DNA from: Haliea salexigens DSM 19537
GTDB taxonomy: Bacteria > Pseudomonadota > Gammaproteobacteria > Pseudomonadales > Halieaceae
Assembly (NCBI RefSeq): GCF_000423125.1
Contig: NZ_AUHJ01000006.1
Coordinates: forward strand, 62,001 to 126,000
Reading direction: 5' to 3'
DNA length: 64,000 nt
Position numbers and translations under genes: made by a program. The notes under the pieces are model-generated. The model saw nothing but the letters and a program-made list of their open reading frames with translations, was not told the DNA's origin and ran no database searches. Position 1 is the stretch's first letter. Each line of letters opens with the position of its first letter. Below, one piece after another: positions 46,814 to 57,200 of this stretch.

Positions 46814-48129
46814 GATTCAGCCTTATTTCCGGAGGGTAGTGCCTCATCTGGGCGCGGTATGAGGCCATTGAAAAATAAATCGAAATAGTCGATGGCAACG
46901 GTGTCCAGGTCATCCACCCGTCGCCACAGTTTAATGTCCATAGAAGCGTTGATCGCGCCGGCGATCAACTGCTGTGCAATAAACGGCTCGATGGTGCGAA
47001 CGCTGCCGTCCTCGATACCTTCGCGAATGAAGTCACCGAAGCGCTGGTTTGCCGCTTCCGTGCGCGCCAGAACCTGCTTGCGTCGTGCCATGGGTAAAGC
47101 CGTGATAGTGCTGTAGCGAATCAGCGGGCCGCGCTCCGAGTTCTGGGCGTGGAAAATCTGCCGGCATACCTGATCAATCTTGTGCAGGCCACTGCCCTGC
47201 ATCTGTACCGCCTGGTCATGAATGTCTTCCGTGATGTCCAGCGAGTAGGTATAGCAGTTGAACAGCAGGTCCTCCTTGTTCCGGATATGGTAGTAAAAAG
47301 CGCCCTTGGAGACGCTCAACTGCTCGGCAATTTCATCCAGTGAGGTGCCGTTGAACCCCTTCTTGTTGAAAAACCAGGTGCCGGTTTTGTAAAACGCCTG
47401 TTGCTTCAGCCGGTTCTGTTCGTCCCGGTCAAAGCCCTGCGTATACGGCTCCGGAGTGGCGCTGACGGCGAGCGGTGCAGGTCGGTACGTATTGTCGCCA
47501 CTGTGCAGGCCGTGTGCGAGAAGATCCCAGGCGGCGAGTGCGACGTGACCGACGGTATCCCGTGGCAGGCTGTGCAGCCAGAAGAAGATCCAGTCCAAAG
47601 ATCCGAGAATGGCTCGCGTTGCAGCGATCGTCTCGCAGGGCCGTATTTCGCCTGCGGTGATGCCTTCACTCAGATAGCCGCGGAGATGCTTGAACATGCT
47701 GATGTAGCGCGCTTCCACTTCCTCGCGCTGGGTACCCTGCAGAGACGCGATCTCCAGCAGGGCAGCGTAGTGAGGCCCCCTGTTTTCCTGCGCGGCCAGC
47801 CAGTTTTCGAATTGCAGCAGAAAAAATTGCCGGGCCCGCTCCAGCGGGCTGTCAAAGCGCCGCTCGATGTCGGCCATCGATTGCAGGTGATGATCCAGGG
47901 TTGCGAGGTAGCACTGGAAAATCAGCTCTTCCTTGGTTTTTACATAGTAGTAGAGGCTGGTTTTGGTCAGGCCCAGCGACTCCGCGATATCGCGCAGCGT
48001 GGTCGCCCGTGACCCCTTGGAATTGAACAGCTGCGCCGCCTGGGACAGTATGGCTGCGCGCTTGGCGTCGTGCTGGGCAGTTCGATTGAACGGTGACCCC
48101 TGGCGTGGCCCGTCACTCAGTGTACTCAT
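46810..48129 (-). CDS. Tandem (double) TetR family regulator
   Basis: 439 residues, twice the normal TetR size. A complete TetR unit occupies about 1-210, with the HTH at about 25-65 (ILSQAAQLFNSKGSRATTLRDIAESLGLTKTSLYYYVKTKEEL). A second unit occupies about 230-430, with the HTH at about 245-285 (WFFNKKGFNGTSLDEIAEQLSVSKGAFYYHIRNKEDL). No frameshift or stop separates them, so it is a genuine fusion. Such a protein may bind DNA as a pseudo-dimer. It is co-translated with tesB and may sense an acyl-CoA. Confidence 0.93.
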   Translation of the reverse strand: MSTLSDGPRQGSPFNRTAQHDAKRAAILSQAAQLFNSKGSRATTLRDIAESLGLTKTSLYYYVKTKEELIFQCYLATLDHHLQSMADIERRFDSPLERARQFFLLQFENWLAAQENRGPHYAALLEIASLQGTQREEVEARYISMFKHLRGYLSEGITAGEIRPCETIAATRAILGSLDWIFFWLHSLPRDTVGHVALAAWDLLAHGLHSGDNTYRPAPLAVSATPEPYTQGFDRDEQNRLKQQAFYKTGTWFFNKKGFNGTSLDEIAEQLSVSKGAFYYHIRNKEDLLFNCYTYSLDITEDIHDQAVQMQGSGLHKIDQVCRQIFHAQNSERGPLIRYSTITALPMARRKQVLARTEAANQRFGDFIREGIEDGSVRTIEPFIAQQLIAGAINASMDIKLWRRVDDLDTVAIDYFDLFFNGLIPRPDEALPSGNKAES

Positions 48130-48214
48130 GCAGCGCCTCTGCGGAGGACGGGAAAGCCGCTCTCCGTACTCAATAGTCTCAAATTCAAACTTTAAGTATT
48201 TTTTTTGTCGCTGT

Positions 48215-49588
48215 CTATAGTGTGCCAGGTGAGCCTCGGTTGGGGTTGATATCTAGCCACTTGCGGGACCGGTAACGCCACAACAGCAAGCTGGACTTGA
48301 GCAGATAATCCAGCAGCATGACGGCGAACACCCAATACACCGACAGATTCAATTGTACGCAGAGCCAGGCTGGTAACAGGCGGCCAAAAATGATGCCAAT
48401 GAACGTCGCCAGCAAGGGAAAGCGGGTGTCCCCAGCGCCCCTTAGGGCGCCCGCGAGGGCGAAATCAATGGCCATCATGGGCTGTGCGAGGCAGATGATG
48501 TAAATAAAGCCCACCGTGAGGTCAATCACCTCCGTATCGTTGATCATGAACGTCGCGAGGTCGCGCGCGTACCATGCCATGCAGGCGGAAAGCGTGATCA
48601 TCGCCAGCAACGCCATGCGCAGTGACCTCCACCCCGTGATCATCGCCTGGGCCGGGCGGCCGGCGCCCAGTTGTTGACCCACCAGGGTAGCGGTTGCGAT
48701 GCCGAAACCGAAGCCTACGACAATGGGGAACGCTACGAGGCTGATGCCAATACCGTAGGCGGCATAGGCACTGGTGCCGTAGTTGGCGACAATGGCGAAG
48801 AAGGCGAGAAAGGCAATCTGTACCACCCCCTGCTCAGTCACTGCAGGCAGCGCGATGCGCACCAGTTTGCGCGCTGCAACCCAGTCGAAGCGTGCCTCTC
48901 CCACGGGCTGCAGATTGAAGCGCCCGTTCCACCACATGAGCACAAAGGCGATGGTCACCAGCGCACCCGCAATACCCCCGCCGAGCGCAACCCCGGCGAC
49001 GCCGAGGGTAGGCAAGGGGCCCAGGCCGAACGCCAGGGCGTAGCCAAAGGCCACGTTCATAGCCGTGCTACAAGCCAGGAAGTAGAGCGGGGTGATTACA
49101 TCGCCCGTCGCCCGTAGTGATGTCGACAACATCATGTTAGTGGCAGAAAACAGGTTGAACAGCCCCAGCCAAAATATGAAGCTCGCCGCCAGAAGCGTGG
49201 TTGCATTGTCCAGGCCAAAAATGCCGGCGATGGCCGTAGGGACGGTGAGCACCGGAATAGAGAGCAACCCGGCAACCAGCAGAGCCAGCAGCAGCGCTGT
49301 CCAGCTGGCCATTTCTGCCTGTGCAACCTGCTTCGCCCCCCAGTGCCGCGACACCGTTGCGGTGGTCGCCACGGACAGCCCCATGAGGATGGCCTGCACC
49401 AGGAAAAAGACGCGGTGCCCGGTGGTCACAGCGGCAACCGCCGACGTGCCGAGGCCAGCGGCAATCTTGATGTGTAGAAAGCCCACCGTGGTGAACAACA
49501 GGTTTGAAATGATGGTCGGCCAAGCCAGCTGCCATACTCTGGCACTGCTCGACTCTCTCACCTCGCTCGTTGCAGTCCCTCCGCGCAT
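48215..49588 (-). CDS. MATE family efflux transporter
   Basis: 457 residues from the ATG at 49588, with about 12 hydrophobic segments in two related halves (VWQLAWPTIISNLLFTTVGF and VRIALPAVTEQGVVQIAFLAFF begin the halves). MATE pumps export cationic compounds using Na+ or H+. The ATG shares one base with the tag stop, so the genes are coupled. A GTG ten codons upstream is possible but lacks a better ribosome-binding site. The substrate is unknown. Confidence 0.93.
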   Translation of the reverse strand: MRGGTATSEVRESSSARVWQLAWPTIISNLLFTTVGFLHIKIAAGLGTSAVAAVTTGHRVFFLVQAILMGLSVATTATVSRHWGAKQVAQAEMASWTALLLALLVAGLLSIPVLTVPTAIAGIFGLDNATTLLAASFIFWLGLFNLFSATNMMLSTSLRATGDVITPLYFLACSTAMNVAFGYALAFGLGPLPTLGVAGVALGGGIAGALVTIAFVLMWWNGRFNLQPVGEARFDWVAARKLVRIALPAVTEQGVVQIAFLAFFAIVANYGTSAYAAYGIGISLVAFPIVVGFGFGIATATLVGQQLGAGRPAQAMITGWRSLRMALLAMITLSACMAWYARDLATFMINDTEVIDLTVGFIYIICLAQPMMAIDFALAGALRGAGDTRFPLLATFIGIIFGRLLPAWLCVQLNLSVYWVFAVMLLDYLLKSSLLLWRYRSRKWLDINPNRGSPGTL

Positions 49589-50169
49589 CAAGGACGCCCT
49601 CGCCCCAGCTGAGCACACGTTTGATGACGGAAGCAGCTGACAAGGTGGTCATTCACCAGGCCGACGGCCTGCATGTAGGCGTAGACGATTGTCGAGCCCA
49701 CGAAGCTGAAACCCTGTTTCTTCAAATCTTTGCTGATGGTGTCTGACAGCGCTGTTCGTGCCGGCACCTCCGCCAAGGTGCGCCAGTGATTGGTGATGGG
49801 TTGGTCGTCAACATAGTGCCAGAGGTAGTTGGAGAATGAGCCCGCTGATGCCTGTATCGCCATAAACGCCTGGGCGTTTTTGCGAGCGCTGTAGACTTTG
49901 AGTCGGTTGCGCACAATACCCGGGTTGAGCAGGGCCTTCTCCAGCTCGGCGTCTGAAAAGGCGGCGACCTTGCTCGGGTCCAGTCCGGCAAACGACGCGT
50001 GATAGCCCTGTCGCTTGCGCAGCACCGTAATCCAGGAAAGCCCGGCTTGCGCGCCCTCCAGAACAAGAAACTCGAACAGTGTGGGGTCGTGTCGCACCGG
50101 CACACCCCATTCCTCATCGTGGTAGGCAACGTAGAGAGGGTCCGATCCGCACCAACCACAGCGACTCAT
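49588..50169 (-). CDS. tag: DNA-3-methyladenine glycosylase I (Tag)
   Basis: 193 residues. The family start SRCGWCGSDPLYVAYHDEEWGVP has zinc-binding Cys, and the chain continues with LVLEGAQAGLSWITVLRKRQGYH (catalytic Glu region) and a C-terminal zinc-ligand set in LVSCFRH. It removes 3-methyladenine from DNA. The start at 50169 aligns with E. coli Tag; an ATG at 50178 is also possible. It is divergent from the enoyl-CoA hydratase gene. Confidence 0.95.
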   Translation of the reverse strand: MSRCGWCGSDPLYVAYHDEEWGVPVRHDPTLFEFLVLEGAQAGLSWITVLRKRQGYHASFAGLDPSKVAAFSDAELEKALLNPGIVRNRLKVYSARKNAQAFMAIQASAGSFSNYLWHYVDDQPITNHWRTLAEVPARTALSDTISKDLKKQGFSFVGSTIVYAYMQAVGLVNDHLVSCFRHQTCAQLGRGRP

Positions 50170-50275
50170 TGTACCCATGCTCTGCAGGCCCCCGTGAAAA
50201 GCCTTCAGTATCAGACCGCGAGTGACGCCTGTCTACCACTGGTCGCCTCGGCTATCTGGCGCAGCCCATCGGGGT

Positions 50276-51052
50276 ATGACAGAATCCACAACCATGACTG
50301 ACACCATACGCTTTGAGTGCACCGGGCATATTGCTCGCCTAACACTGAATAATCCTGCCCAACACAACGCTCTTGGGCAGGAGCAGTTGAGTGCTATCCA
50401 GGCATCCCTGGCCACCTTGCGGGATGACGAACAGGCGAGAGTATTGATAATAACCGGGGAGGGCGATAAGACCTTTTGCGCCGGAGCCTCCCTGCAACAG
50501 CTGGGCAGCGGCAATCTGTCCGGCGACGCCTTTCAGGAAACCACCGACCTCATCGCCGAGCTTCCCATCCCGACGATCTGCGCTATAAGCGGGAATGTCT
50601 ACGGTGGCGGGGTGGAGTTGGCATTGAGTTGCGACTTCAGGATTGGCATAGCGGGCAGCAAATTGCGAGTACCCGCGGCCGCCATCGGTTTGTGTTACCC
50701 CGTCAGCGGCGTCAACCGCTTTGTTGAACGGCTGGGTGTGAGCGCTGCGAAAAGGATGCTGCTTGCCGCCGAGGAGATGCAGTCGCAAACGTTGCTGGAA
50801 ATCGGCTTTCTCGACTATCTGGTGCAGCCAGCTGCCCTGAAAGACACAGCAGACCAGCTGGCACGTGATATCGCAGCCTTGGCGCCCCTCTCGGTGAGGG
50901 CGATGAAGCAGATTATCCAGCAGTCAGCAGCAGGCAAGCTCGACCGCGAGTATGCCCAGGGCCTGGCAAGGGAATGCCTGCAATCGGCAGATCTGCAAGA
51001 GGGGTTCGCGGCGCGTCAGGAAAAGCGGGAACCCAGGTTTCAGGGCAGCTGA
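50276..51052 (+). CDS. Enoyl-CoA hydratase/isomerase family protein
   Basis: 258 residues from the ATG at 50276; the ATG at 50294 is an alternative. Crotonase features are visible: LTLNNPAQHNALGQEQLSAI, the oxyanion-hole TFCAGASLQQL, and ISGNVYGGGVELALSCDFRIG. The two Glu residues of hydratases are not both obvious in the second loop (AAIGLCYPVSGVNRFVERLG), so isomerase or hydrolase activity is possible. Its 3' end overlaps the sensor kinase gene tail by 13 nt. Confidence 0.9.
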   Translation: MTESTTMTDTIRFECTGHIARLTLNNPAQHNALGQEQLSAIQASLATLRDDEQARVLIITGEGDKTFCAGASLQQLGSGNLSGDAFQETTDLIAELPIPTICAISGNVYGGGVELALSCDFRIGIAGSKLRVPAAAIGLCYPVSGVNRFVERLGVSAAKRMLLAAEEMQSQTLLEIGFLDYLVQPAALKDTADQLARDIAALAPLSVRAMKQIIQQSAAGKLDREYAQGLARECLQSADLQEGFAARQEKREPRFQGS

Positions 51053-54000
51053 TTCAGGTCGCCCATCTCGCCCGATAGCGCGAAGTAGCCGTGTACCGTC
51101 TGCCTGTCCGGGCTTATTTCGAGCTTTCCGTTTGCCGCTTTGGCCGCCTCTGCGGCAATGGAAAACCCGGCAAATTCTGCAGCTTCGAAACTTAGCCCCT
51201 CAGGAATGCCTGCGCCATCGTCCTGATACTCAAGGTAGACCTCCCTGATTGACGGCATACTGACGACCACGCGTACGCAACAGGCGCCCGCGGAGTGGGA
51301 AAACCCATGGCTCATCGAATTCTCGAAAAGCTCCCCGATGATGATCGCCAGCGGTATAGCCTGCGTCGCGGGCAACAGTTCACTTGTGGCGTCGTTTACC
51401 GCAATCAACCGCTGGTTCAGATCCGGATATCGACTGGCCGCTGAACCGAAAAGGCGCCCGACGAAAGCGCTGGGGTCGAGGTAGAGTTCCTCGCCGCGGT
51501 AGTAAAGCGCATCCTGCACCAGGTCCAGTACTTGCAGTCGATAGTCCGTCCCGCTTCGCAGAGCTCCCATATCGCCCTGAGCGTACTCGGCGCTGCGCTG
51601 GATGCAGATGTTCGCCCACGCCAACAATTCTTTATTGTAGCGATGAATGGAGTCAGTAAGTACTCGCTGGATATCCATTTGGTCGAGCAGTTCGTCGGCG
51701 AAGTGATCCGCCACCCGCTGCATCTCCCGGGCCTGCTCCAGCGCCTGCTTCTTCAGCATCTGCTCGCGATAGATCCGAAGGAACAGATAAGCAATCCCCA
51801 GAAGGAACAAGGCATAGAGCGTATAGGCCCACCAGGTGCGCCACGGAGCCGGCTTGACTTCAATATCGAGCGATATCCCCGAGAGATTCCAAATGCCAGA
51901 CGCGTTGAGCGCTTGCGCTCTAAACACGTAGTCCCCCGCTGGGAGGTTGGTGTATGTCGCCGAGCCGCGATTCCCGACATCCACCCAGTCGTCGTCAAAG
52001 CCCTCTAGCTTATGACGGTATCGGGTAGAGCCCGGATTGGTAAGGTCTCTAGTACTGAATTCGAGGTTCAGGAAGCGATCTTTGTGACCGAGGGTTATGG
52101 ACTGACTTGGCGCATCATGCCGATCAGTATGAATTTTCCGCCCGCCAATTACTATGTCGTTCAGGAATATAGTGGCGGGGGAAGGACCTTCGCCAATATC
52201 TTGAGGATGAAATTTGTAAAATCCGTTCACACCGCCGAAGTACAAATATCCATAAGCGTCTTGAAATGAACTGTTTAGTTCAAAGCCTATGCCATCTATG
52301 CCATTCTCCTCACCGTATTGAACGACCTTCCCAATACTTGTACGACGCGCAATACCTTGATTTGTGGAAAACCAAATTTCTTCTCCGACGCCGTTCTCGA
52401 TAGAATAGATTGCTTTTTCGGCATATGAGATTTCGGAAAAATCTTGGCTAACTATAGCTCTAAGGTCCGTGGATTCGTGACGAGATTTTTCGTGCTTGAA
52501 TAAACCGTCATGCATTGAGCCAAACCAGACGAAATTGTCTGTCTCGTTCGCGGTCCATATGATTGGGTTCTCCGCCATTTCGGAGGATGCGTTAGAATAA
52601 GTCACTCGGACAAGCTTGTTGTCTATAAGGTTCAGTGTTCTCAAGCCCGCCTCCGTACCGACCCAAATAGTTCCATCACTTGATTGAAACATGAAGAGTA
52701 TCTGATTTTCTCCTGAATCCCCGCTCGCGGCAGCCAAGTGCCTCGCAGCGCGTTGTCTAACATCTAACTTCGCGATGCCTTGGCCATAGGTTCCGAGAAG
52801 GAGGTCACCATTGTTGGTTATAAGAAAGCTGCTTATTGAATTAGAGCGAAGCCCATCGATCTTCGATAGGTCCCAATGTTGAGCGCGAGAGGTTGTAGCT
52901 TGCAAAATTTCAAAGCCAATGTTTCGATACCCCAAATATGTGATTTCATTGTGATGATATAGGGTCATGATTCCCTCCCGAACAAAGTCGGTCTCCCACC
53001 GACCTTTATCAATCGAGACAATCTGCTCGCTGTTGCGCTTTAGTAGTGCGAGACCATGATAGGAAGCTATTAGAGTGTCGTCGTTCTCTGCTTGTGCAAA
53101 ACCCACTATCGATTGCAGTAGCGGACTTGTGCTTGAATCAAAAAGTTGGAAGGGAGTTTGAACAAGTCGGAAGACCCCTTTGTATGTGCCAATCCAATAC
53201 GCGCCGCTCTTGGAGTCTCGGCTTATTGAAATAACGTCGCTGAGCGACTGATGAGATGGTGATGCATGTTCTTGACAAAATCTCTCGGACGTACATATTA
53301 ACAACCCCTGATCTGTCCCAACGAGTGTGGTTCTTTTGTCTTCGAGTAGCTCAATATCGTGTACGTTAGAAGATTGAACGCTTTTTGAATTTACATCCGA
53401 AACCCTTGCGGGCTCGCAGTTTTCTGTTTGAGAGTCGAAGAAAAAGATATCCCCACCACGAGAGCCTATGATTACTTCACTATTCCCTAGCTTGGCCAGC
53501 TCACTAATATTTTTCAGGCCGGAGCAGCGATGGGGATTTAATCTCTCACGAATGTCTCCTTGCATCGAAAACGATAAAACGTTGTTAGATGAAAACGAAA
53601 CTAAGACTCCCCCATCTTTAGTGCCGAAAATGTCAGACGGAATTCCGAGCCCACTGGTGGAGACAATATTTAATCTTCGGCTTCGTGAAGAGAGCGCTAG
53701 AACCTTTCCATTTTTATATGCAAGCCAAAGTAATTTTTCTGGAGAAAAGTAGGCTTCAACAAGCTCTTCGGTATCTCCCCCGATCGCTTCAAGCCAATCT
53801 GCACTAGCGAACTTGGATCCACCTCGCTGTAGTGATACGGCTTTGTTGTCTGTTGTCAGTGCGAAAATTTCTCCGTCCCATAGCTCAATTAAGTGGCGTG
53901 CGCGGAATCTAACTTGATCACCAAACCTGTTTGTAAAGTGGGTGAACTTTCGATCATCTGCCCTTCCGACCTGGGTAACACCATCAAGCGTCGCTAGCCA

Positions 54001-54195
54001 AAGTTGACGGTCTGTGGAGTGTAGGGTTGATAATATCGTTGTCGACGCGAGGTGCTTTAGTGCTACGGGAACCTGAATAGTATTTTGAGATTTGGGTTGG
54101 CGACTCGATCCGCTGACGCCGGGCGAGTAGCTAGATGCTGATATAGAGATCAGGAGGAAATAAACTAGAAAAAAATAGGAGCCGGCAGCGGGCAT
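51040..54195 (-). CDS. Beta-propeller sensor histidine kinase (Reg_prop, Y_Y_Y, HATPase)
   Basis: 1051 residues. A signal-like hydrophobic N-terminus (FFLVYFLLISISA, about 8-20) leads many propeller repeats with WIGT/VWFG-type motifs (about 50-690). A Y_Y_Y domain follows (about 690-780, RYRHKLEGFDDDWVD), then one membrane segment (about 785-805). The kinase part has a possible HisKA_2-like phosphoacceptor in SIHRYNKELL (about 848), N-box GELFENSMSHGF (about 955) and G-box DDGAGIP. There is no receiver domain. AGGAGG precedes the ATG. The propeller part is AT-rich and the kinase part GC-rich, suggesting a hybrid gene. Confidence 0.88.
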   Translation of the reverse strand: MPAAGSYFFLVYFLLISISASSYSPGVSGSSRQPKSQNTIQVPVALKHLASTTILSTLHSTDRQLWLATLDGVTQVGRADDRKFTHFTNRFGDQVRFRARHLIELWDGEIFALTTDNKAVSLQRGGSKFASADWLEAIGGDTEELVEAYFSPEKLLWLAYKNGKVLALSSRSRRLNIVSTSGLGIPSDIFGTKDGGVLVSFSSNNVLSFSMQGDIRERLNPHRCSGLKNISELAKLGNSEVIIGSRGGDIFFFDSQTENCEPARVSDVNSKSVQSSNVHDIELLEDKRTTLVGTDQGLLICTSERFCQEHASPSHQSLSDVISISRDSKSGAYWIGTYKGVFRLVQTPFQLFDSSTSPLLQSIVGFAQAENDDTLIASYHGLALLKRNSEQIVSIDKGRWETDFVREGIMTLYHHNEITYLGYRNIGFEILQATTSRAQHWDLSKIDGLRSNSISSFLITNNGDLLLGTYGQGIAKLDVRQRAARHLAAASGDSGENQILFMFQSSDGTIWVGTEAGLRTLNLIDNKLVRVTYSNASSEMAENPIIWTANETDNFVWFGSMHDGLFKHEKSRHESTDLRAIVSQDFSEISYAEKAIYSIENGVGEEIWFSTNQGIARRTSIGKVVQYGEENGIDGIGFELNSSFQDAYGYLYFGGVNGFYKFHPQDIGEGPSPATIFLNDIVIGGRKIHTDRHDAPSQSITLGHKDRFLNLEFSTRDLTNPGSTRYRHKLEGFDDDWVDVGNRGSATYTNLPAGDYVFRAQALNASGIWNLSGISLDIEVKPAPWRTWWAYTLYALFLLGIAYLFLRIYREQMLKKQALEQAREMQRVADHFADELLDQMDIQRVLTDSIHRYNKELLAWANICIQRSAEYAQGDMGALRSGTDYRLQVLDLVQDALYYRGEELYLDPSAFVGRLFGSAASRYPDLNQRLIAVNDATSELLPATQAIPLAIIIGELFENSMSHGFSHSAGACCVRVVVSMPSIREVYLEYQDDGAGIPEGLSFEAAEFAGFSIAAEAAKAANGKLEISPDRQTVHGYFALSGEMGDLNQLP

Positions 54196-54229
54196 CCATG
54201 TCCTCCTATAGTGCGCAATACTAAGTCGC

Positions 54230-57200
54230 CTAGTGATCCAGATAATTTCTATATTTTTCGCGGAACGCGGATTTGAATGCTGAATAGGCCGATGTAATTA
54301 ATTCACGTGCTAAAATGTAATCGACATCTTTTCCACCCTTTACGTCAGACTCAATTTTCCCGGCAATCGCTTTTACCTCTTTCGCGCCAAGGTTGGCACT
54401 CATTGACTTGACCGCGTGAGCGAGAGACTGTAGATTTATGGAGCCTAAATTGTTGTTGCCACTATTAAGCTCTGAAATTTTTTGATCCATTTGAAGGCAA
54501 AAACCTTCGTATACTTCTTTGAGGATGGCCTTCCCTGTCTGCTCTTGGATATGCAGTATATTGCTCACGGCAGGCTCGTCAATAATCCCTGTGTCATTAC
54601 TCGCGTCACTCTTATCCGAGGCGCTTCTTGAAGTGCTGTGACTTTCCTCGTCTTCGGAAAATCCAAGTTCGCCGAAATGAGTTGTTAGGATATTCCGTAT
54701 ATCCTCAACTCTAAACGGTTTGCCAAGGAAGCCGTCCATTCCTGCTTCAAAAAATGCCTTCCGGTCGCTCGAAGTAGTTCCAGCGGTAAGTGCTATGATT
54801 TTGCAGGGTGTATGGTCGCTTCCCGCCTCTCCATTTCGAATAGAGCGTGTCGCCGCAAAGCCGTCCATAAGCGGCATCTGACAGTCCATGAATATTAGGT
54901 CATATCGATTCTGGTATTGCATCTTCACTGCTTGCTCGCCATTCTCTGCGATATCGGTGCTGTATCCACACATTCGAATTACCTCACTAGCAATCCTCTG
55001 GTTCGTCGGAATATCCTCCGCTACCAATATCTTGAGCGGTTTTCTTACTCCTTTTTGTTGTTTTGTTTTCCTCGCGATGCTTACGTTCGCCCCCTGTGTC
55101 CAATTTACAACCGCTTGGCTCACGCTTTCCATCGTGGTCGGTTTGCTGATGAGGGCACTTGCGCCCAGGCTTTGATATTCCGAGAAGGAATTTAGAGATG
55201 CTATGATCGTCGTTCGGCTTTTTATGAGCGTCCAATGCATACTCAAAATCTGGTTATCTACAGTTGATATGTCGATGAATATAAACGAATCCGAGTCCAA
55301 AAACTGATATTCAGGCAGCGTGTCGAACTCCGCAATGGATGATGCCCCCAAGCGTTTTAGCTGCTCAGCTACCATATCGCGAGTTGATTTGTGGGCGGAA
55401 ATTATCGCGAAAGAAGTGCTCGGAAATATGTGGCTTTTTGATTGAGAGCTCGGAGTTCTAGTGTCAAGGATAGGGATACGTAGATGTACTGAGGTGCCGA
55501 CATTTTGTTTCGAGCTTACGTGTATGCTTCCTTCCATGAGTTCCACATAGTTCTTGGTGATCGAAAGGCCAAGACCTGTGCCGCCGTACTGTCTCGTGGT
55601 ACTAGCGTCGGCCTGAGTGAATGGCTCAAAAACTCTTTCGCAAGTCGCGTGGTCCATTCCAATGCCAGTATCGTTTATACGGAGATCTAACATTGACTTG
55701 TCGCTTCCTACGACTTTCTCACGATCAACAAGCACTTCAATATGACCGGACTCCGTGAACTTAATCGCGTTGTTTGTTAAGTTCATTAGGACTTGACGTA
55801 GCTTTCCAGGATCGCCAACGAACTCCATATTGATACTGGCGTTAATAACGTGGCTCAGTTCGATATTTTTCCTCGAGGCAGGTTCGCTCTGGAGGTAGCA
55901 GACTTCCTCCACTAGATCTACTACGTTGAAGGGAATGTTTTCTATCTCCATTTTATTGGCTTCGATCTTTGAAAAATCGAGAATGTCGTTGATTAGTGAA
56001 AGAAGCGCAGCGCCGCTGTTGTTGGCCGCAGTCGCAAATCTGCGCTGCTGTTCACTTAAATCAGTGTGTAGTAGAAGCTCTGTCATGCCAATCATGCCGT
56101 GCATCGGTGTCCTTATTTCGTGGCTTACAGTCGCAAGAAATTCAGATTTTGCTCGGTTTGCTGCCTCGGCAGCGTACGTTGCCTCTTGTAAGTCTTGGGT
56201 GCGCTCCCTGACCTTTTCCTCTAGCTCCCTTTGCCTCGCGATTGCGAGTTCAGATTTCTCTCTTTGTTTTTTCAAATATACAGTTAGCAAAGACAGTAAA
56301 ATAATCGAATATGCCAAGTATGCTGCGGCGCTACGCCAAATCGGTGGCGATACATGCACGTTGATTGATTTTCCATCCCAATTCCAGCTACCTCCAGGGC
56401 TTGCTGCGGCAAGATGTAGTTGATACGAGCCGGGTGGTAGAGTGGTAAAGGACGCCTGTCTCGCATCACTAGAAATAACCCAATCTTCATTTATACCATC
56501 AAGCTTGTATGCATACTGAAGGAGTGATGGGGCTGAGTAGTCGGCGGCAAAAAACTCAACGGAAAAAATCTTGTCGTTGTGTGTTAGCTCGATATCTTGG
56601 AGTTGGTTATATGGCTTTTCAAAATTCCTTCTTTCGTTCATCACTCTTATTTCTGAAATGCTGACTTGTGGCGGTGATTCGTGATCATTGAGCCCTTTAG
56701 GGTCAATTATGTTAAATCCTAGATTGCCACCGAAATATATCAGCCCGCTGGAGGATTTGAAGGATGCACCCATATTGAACTCTGTATCTTGCAAGCCATC
56801 TCGTACACCAAACTGACGTGCCTCTCTACTGGCGGTCTCCAATCTCGTGACTCCTCGATTGTGAGAAATCCAAAGAGTCCCCTCTGTGTCACTCTGAATT
56901 CCATAGATATTTGAGCTTGGTAGTGAAATGTTTTCTGAATAGTGATCGAACCTCTCAATCCCCTCAGTGCGCGCTAGCTTTCCCCATCGATTTAAGCCGC
57001 CCCCTTTTGTACCCATCCATAGGTTTTGATTTTCATCTTCGTAGAATGACCACACCATGTCGCTCGAAATACTGTCTGTATTGCCACGCTCGGTATAGTA
57101 CCTATCAAATATTCCTAAGTCAGCGGATCTAAGTCTGTTCAATCCGTTTTCTGTGCCAACCCAGATGAAGCCCATTGAATCTTCAAAAAGCGCAAGTACA

